Shown here in pieces: positions 61,463 through 64,000 of a DNA stretch of 64,000 nt; within the stretch, counting starts at the first letter, position 1; each line of letters opens with the position of its first letter. The notes under the pieces are model-generated. The model did not search any database. It was given only the letters and a program-made list of their open reading frames with translations, and was not told the DNA's origin. The DNA lies in assembly GCF_011516635.5 (NCBI RefSeq), contig NZ_CP096255.1, positions 8,691,501 to 8,755,500 of the forward strand, in the 5' to 3' direction. The stretch comes from Bradyrhizobium barranii subsp. apii (GTDB lineage Bacteria; Pseudomonadota; Alphaproteobacteria; Rhizobiales; Xanthobacteraceae). A program made the position numbers and the translations under genes.

Positions 61463-62122
61463 TCAGGAGACCAATGTCGACAATTTCTTCAGGCCGCGGT
61501 GGATATTGATCTTGACCAGGGCCGCCGACTGTCCGGTCGCACCGGCCGCTCGCGCGATGCTCAGACCATTGAGCTTCACGAGGCGGATCACGCTCTCTTG
61601 CGCAGGCTTCAACCGGCCAAGGAGCTGGTCCAGCGCAGCAGCGCTGATCGCGGCACCTTCGTGATCCTCGATTGCGATGTCTTCGTCGAGTGCGAGCGCG
61701 CTGTAGCGAGACGCATCGCGCACGCGATCGACCCATTTGTAGCGGGCAATCGCCGTCACCCAGGCGCCGAAGGGCTTCGAGGCCGCAAACGTGTGGCGTT
61801 TCGCGTGAATGGCCAGAAGCACCTCCTGCCTCGCATCGTCGGCGGCGGGATAGGGAAGCCGGCGCGCGTAGTAGGCCCGAAGCCACAGATCCAGCTCCCG
61901 CAGCAATCGCTCGTATGCGTCTCCATCCCCTGCTCGCGCCGCAAGCAGAAGCCGGCCCCATCGCTCCGAACAATCGTTCCATCTCTCCCAACGGGCCGCC
62001 TTCCGGCGATCATGTCGCGGCGAATCCGTATCCCCCCGGGGTCGTGCACGCCCGGGCTCGTCGCCGGCAGACGATTGCGTCGCCATAGAGGACGTGATGT
62101 CGTCACCCGAGAGCGCTTTCAT
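61463..62122 (-). CDS. RNA polymerase sigma factor, ECF type
   Basis: A 219-residue sigma-70 family protein. Region 2 lies at about residues 65 to 135 (GDGDAYERLLRELDLWLRAYYARRL, DDARQEVLLAIHAKRHTFAASKPFGAWVTAIARYKWVDRVR) and region 4 at about 165 to 215 (LGRLKPAQESVIRLVKLNGLSIARAAGATGQSAALVKINIHRGLKKL). The first 45 residues are charged and disordered. The ATG at 62122 overlaps the stop of the receiver gene (ATGA), so the two are coupled. Its target promoters are unknown; egtD immediately downstream (78-bp gap) is an obvious candidate. No anti-sigma factor is visible. Confidence 0.9.
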   Translation of the reverse strand: MKALSGDDITSSMATQSSAGDEPGRARPRGDTDSPRHDRRKAARWERWNDCSERWGRLLLAARAGDGDAYERLLRELDLWLRAYYARRLPYPAADDARQEVLLAIHAKRHTFAASKPFGAWVTAIARYKWVDRVRDASRYSALALDEDIAIEDHEGAAISAAALDQLLGRLKPAQESVIRLVKLNGLSIARAAGATGQSAALVKINIHRGLKKLSTLVS

Positions 62123-62484
62123 CTTCGAAGGCTCCTGTCGAGACACTCAAGCAGCGCGCTCGTTTCGAACGGCTTTCTGAGAAGGCAGAATGCGCCGATC
62201 GAGGCCGCTTCGGCGTCCAGCTGCTTGTGAGGAAGCGCAGTAATGAGAATCACCGGCGCTCCGACCTTCTGCTGCTGGAGCTCGCGAACGAGGTTCAGCC
62301 CGCCCATTCCTGGCATGTGAACGTCGGCAATGATGCAGTCGAAGCTGAACCGGCCGGCGTAGCTCAGCAGCGCTTCGGCCCTGTCAAACGGCTCGGAGCG
62401 GTAGCCGATCGATCGCATCAGATCCACCAAAGACAGGCACAGGGCCTCGTCGTCATCGACGACACCTACGTAAGGGACCTTCAC
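62119..62484 (-). CDS. Receiver-only response regulator
   Basis: A 121-residue CheY-like protein: VGVVDDDEALCLSLVDLM, phospho-acceptor Asp in CIIADVHMPGMGG, Thr in ILITALPHK, Lys in LLRKPFE. No output domain. It is encoded with the sigma factor by overlapping genes and may regulate it directly or by partner switching. The 42-bp element lies about 225 bases upstream, so the FixJ-type system could control it. Confidence 0.92.
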   Translation of the reverse strand: MKVPYVGVVDDDEALCLSLVDLMRSIGYRSEPFDRAEALLSYAGRFSFDCIIADVHMPGMGGLNLVRELQQQKVGAPVILITALPHKQLDAEAASIGAFCLLRKPFETSALLECLDRSLRR

Positions 62485-62489
62485 CTGAC

Positions 62490-62687
62490 TTACCCTCGCA
62501 AGACGCGATCATCATCGAAACGCGATCGCAACACGGGCGATTGAAGCGCAAGCCGCTCTCCAGTTGACCAGGCGGCTGCTGTCGTGACGTTCGATGCTTG
62601 TTCGCGAGAGGCACATGTTCGGTCTCCCCAACTGAGGAAAATCCAGTAGCTGCGCCTGGATCGGTTGCGCATGTCGGCCTCGAGCAT
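62490..62687 (-). CDS. Possible small protein upstream of the receiver gene
   Basis: A 65-codon frame ending 5 bases before the receiver start, reading MRNRSRRSYWIFLSWGDRT from its internal ATG (62672) and finishing RFDDDRVLRG. It is basic at the N-terminus with a Trp-rich patch. It lies between the 42-bp element and the receiver gene, so if real it would be the first gene of that transcript. Alternatively this is only leader sequence. Confidence 0.35.
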   Translation of the reverse strand: MLEADMRNRSRRSYWIFLSWGDRTCASREQASNVTTAAAWSTGERLALQSPVLRSRFDDDRVLRG

Positions 62688-62709
62688 GCGTTCGGTGGGT
62701 GCCTCCGAT

Positions 62710-62751
62710 AATCTCGCGATTGTGATGCACAGACCCATACTTTGGTATGGG
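62710..62751 (-). promoter_or_regulatory. Shared 42-bp regulatory element, copy 2
   Basis: Perfect palindrome CCCATAC-N4-GTATGGG (62734 to 62751) followed on the minus strand by CACAATCGCGAGATT. Located between the divergent receiver/sigma operon and the DUF417 gene at 62961. See copy 1 at 55501 for the match. Confidence 0.7.
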
Positions 62752-62960
62752 TTTGCGGCGCCAAGGGCGAGCCACCGAGGGCGACGCGATGTCAGGCCAC
62801 GCCGATTCCGGTCGCCTGCGGCCGAACGGCGCAAGTTTGAGAAATGCACGATAACCCGCGCACAGCGCGTCCTTCGAAGCTTGGCTACCGTTCAGATCGC
62901 GACAGACGTCGACGCCGCCCTTGGCGCCAAACCGCGACCTCGAGGATGAGACGACATCCG

Positions 62961-63488
62961 ATGGACCATCTCATAAAGAAACTGTCCGAGCTCGATCTGG
63001 TCAGAGGCGATTTTGACTACCATGCCACGCGTGTGGCGATGATCATCGTGTTCTTCGTCTTCAGCTGCCAGAAATGGTTCGACTACGAAGCGCACGCGTT
63101 GATTCCGTTCATCAGCAATGGTCCGCTGATCTTCTGGCTGTATCCGGTGTTTGGCGTGCGCGGCGCGGCCTACTTCCTGGGTTCAGCAGAATTGTTGTTT
63201 GGATTGCTTCTTCTGCTCGGCTTCTGGAGCAGAAGACTGGCGGTCCTGGGGTCGCTGGGTTCATGCGCGACCTATGTCGCCACCGTGACGATCATTCCGT
63301 TCTTCCCCGATGCCTGGGCCGCGCCGGCCGGCGGATTTCCTGCGGCCACGTTGCCTTTCCTCTTCCTCATGAAAGATGTCGTACTGCTTGCAGCTTCCGT
63401 CTATCTGCTCAAGCGGGATCTCCTCCGGGCAGCAGCCGACGTGTCGCCGGCTCAGAACGGGATTGTTCGACAGGAAGCGATGCAATAA
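62961..63488 (+). CDS. DUF417 (YkgB/RclC-like) membrane protein, copy 2
   Basis: A 175-residue membrane protein closely related to the product at 58781: VFSCQKWFDYEAHALIPFISNGPLIFWLYPVFG, FLGSAELLFGLLLLLGFWSRRLAVLGSLGS, and FLMKDVVLLAASVYLLKRD. Four helices. I chose the ATG at 62961; the upstream in-frame codons are Arg-rich and unlike a membrane protein start. It is divergent from the receiver/sigma operon and has the shared palindrome about 210 bases upstream. Confidence 0.87.
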   Translation: MDHLIKKLSELDLVRGDFDYHATRVAMIIVFFVFSCQKWFDYEAHALIPFISNGPLIFWLYPVFGVRGAAYFLGSAELLFGLLLLLGFWSRRLAVLGSLGSCATYVATVTIIPFFPDAWAAPAGGFPAATLPFLFLMKDVVLLAASVYLLKRDLLRAAADVSPAQNGIVRQEAMQ

Positions 63489-64000
63489 CGCCGGTTGGCA
63501 CTGGAAGAGCAGGATCAGGGTCGTCCCCCGTGACGGGCGATGAACTGCTCGGCGACATCGGCGAGGTCGTTGCCGATGATCTGCGTGAGCGTAGGTTTGC
63601 GACGACGGCTTATAGACCTTGACGCTGTCCACGCTGAGCGACCTTTCGAAGACTCCCGCTTTTCTCCCGCGCTCAAGCTGGATGCTTCATCCACGGTTGA
63701 GCGGAATTGCCGATCAGAGCGCATCGGAACAACTCTTGTCGGTGACGCTGGGTCCGAACGGAATGTGGCTCATGCCATGGCTCCGATCCCGGCTATTGTT
63801 GGGGATTGGCGTTGGGAGTACGTTCCCGGACGGGACAGGTGAGCACCTTTCCCTCCTTTTCAATCGACTGGCCGGCTAGTTCCGGAGTCCGGCAGATGCA
63901 CGTATCCTCGCGGGTATCCACGAATGGCAATGCCGGTCTCAAGGCGTCATGGGACGACGGCGAGCGCGTCTTTTGCCGTGAATGGCGCCGGGACGCCGAT
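63489..64000. other. No confident gene at right edge
   Basis: Several overlapping short frames on both strands, none resembling a family I know. It may hold decayed sequence or the promoter region of a gene beyond the window. Confidence 0.35.

Noticed and set aside
63515..63879. Short overlapping frames at the right edge
   Set aside because: No domain, signal peptide or RBS support; mutually overlapping on both strands.
1..64000. CRISPR arrays, tRNA or rRNA genes
   Set aside because: No regularly spaced repeats and no tRNA or rRNA signature seen on either strand.

Overview
The window is high-GC alphaproteobacterial DNA, most consistent with Bradyrhizobium or a close relative. This is inferred from the mix of gene families: an OpgC-type glucan modification protein, FixJ-type regulators, HWE kinases, a MloK1-like K+ channel, a ureDABC-FG cluster containing hupE/ureJ, many CoA-ligase, AraC and GntR modules, and IS5 and IS630 elements. 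I see no rRNA, tRNA or CRISPR. The sequence looks chromosomal but accessory-rich, with several broken genes.

Layout: 0.4-6.8 kb holds a membrane-anchored TAXI-type protein, a cyclic-nucleotide-gated K+ channel, an enoyl-CoA hydratase, a GST/DUF6157 pair and a divergent WYL regulator with a clear 25-bp palindromic operator between them. At 6.8-8.7 kb a fatty acid desaturase is split by a 936-bp IS5-family element. At 8.7-17.1 kb are a MetX-like acyltransferase, a degenerate MBL-fold protein, an AraC regulator behind a decayed MFS fragment, and a set comprising an MDR dehydrogenase, an acyl-CoA ligase, a GntR/FCD regulator and a Liv-type binding protein, with two TTGTC-n-GACAA operators in the divergent promoter region.

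At 17.1-27.1 kb an AraC regulator is divergent from an apparent operon: CoA ligase, sugar-type ABC permease, binding protein, a second permease fused to an SMP-30/strictosidine-synthase-like beta-propeller, a stand-alone propeller, and a two-domain ABC ATPase. This looks like an uptake-plus-catabolism unit for an unknown lactone- or acid-forming substrate and is the most unusual assembly in the window. At 27.1-38.6 kb are DUF2059, OpgC, a frameshifted adenylate cyclase/AAA/TPR regulator, an intact-looking IS630 element with an A7G slippery site, a dead MATE gene, a nuclease, and a tyrosinase next to a DUF2182 membrane protein.

At 38.7-44.3 kb lies a urease operon (ureD-ureA-hupE/ureJ-ureB-ureC-ureF-ureG, no ureE) translationally coupled at its end to a chorismate mutase. 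At 44.4-50.9 kb are a lactonase-type propeller, two cytochrome P460 genes, an amidase interrupted by an amber codon exactly at the predicted nucleophile Ser, and a sulfite-oxidase-like/flavin reductase/DUF6510 operon. At 50.9-55.3 kb are DUF2000, SDR, MDR and alpha/beta hydrolase genes and an AraC regulator. At 55.5-63.5 kb is a signalling/stress island: a FixJ-type two-component system, a TMEM175-like channel, two DUF417 (RclC-like) paralogues, an HWE kinase, egtD, an ECF sigma factor and a receiver-only regulator. Two copies of a 42-bp element (35/42 identical, with a perfect CCCATAC-N4-GTATGGG palindrome) tie the two ends of this island together.
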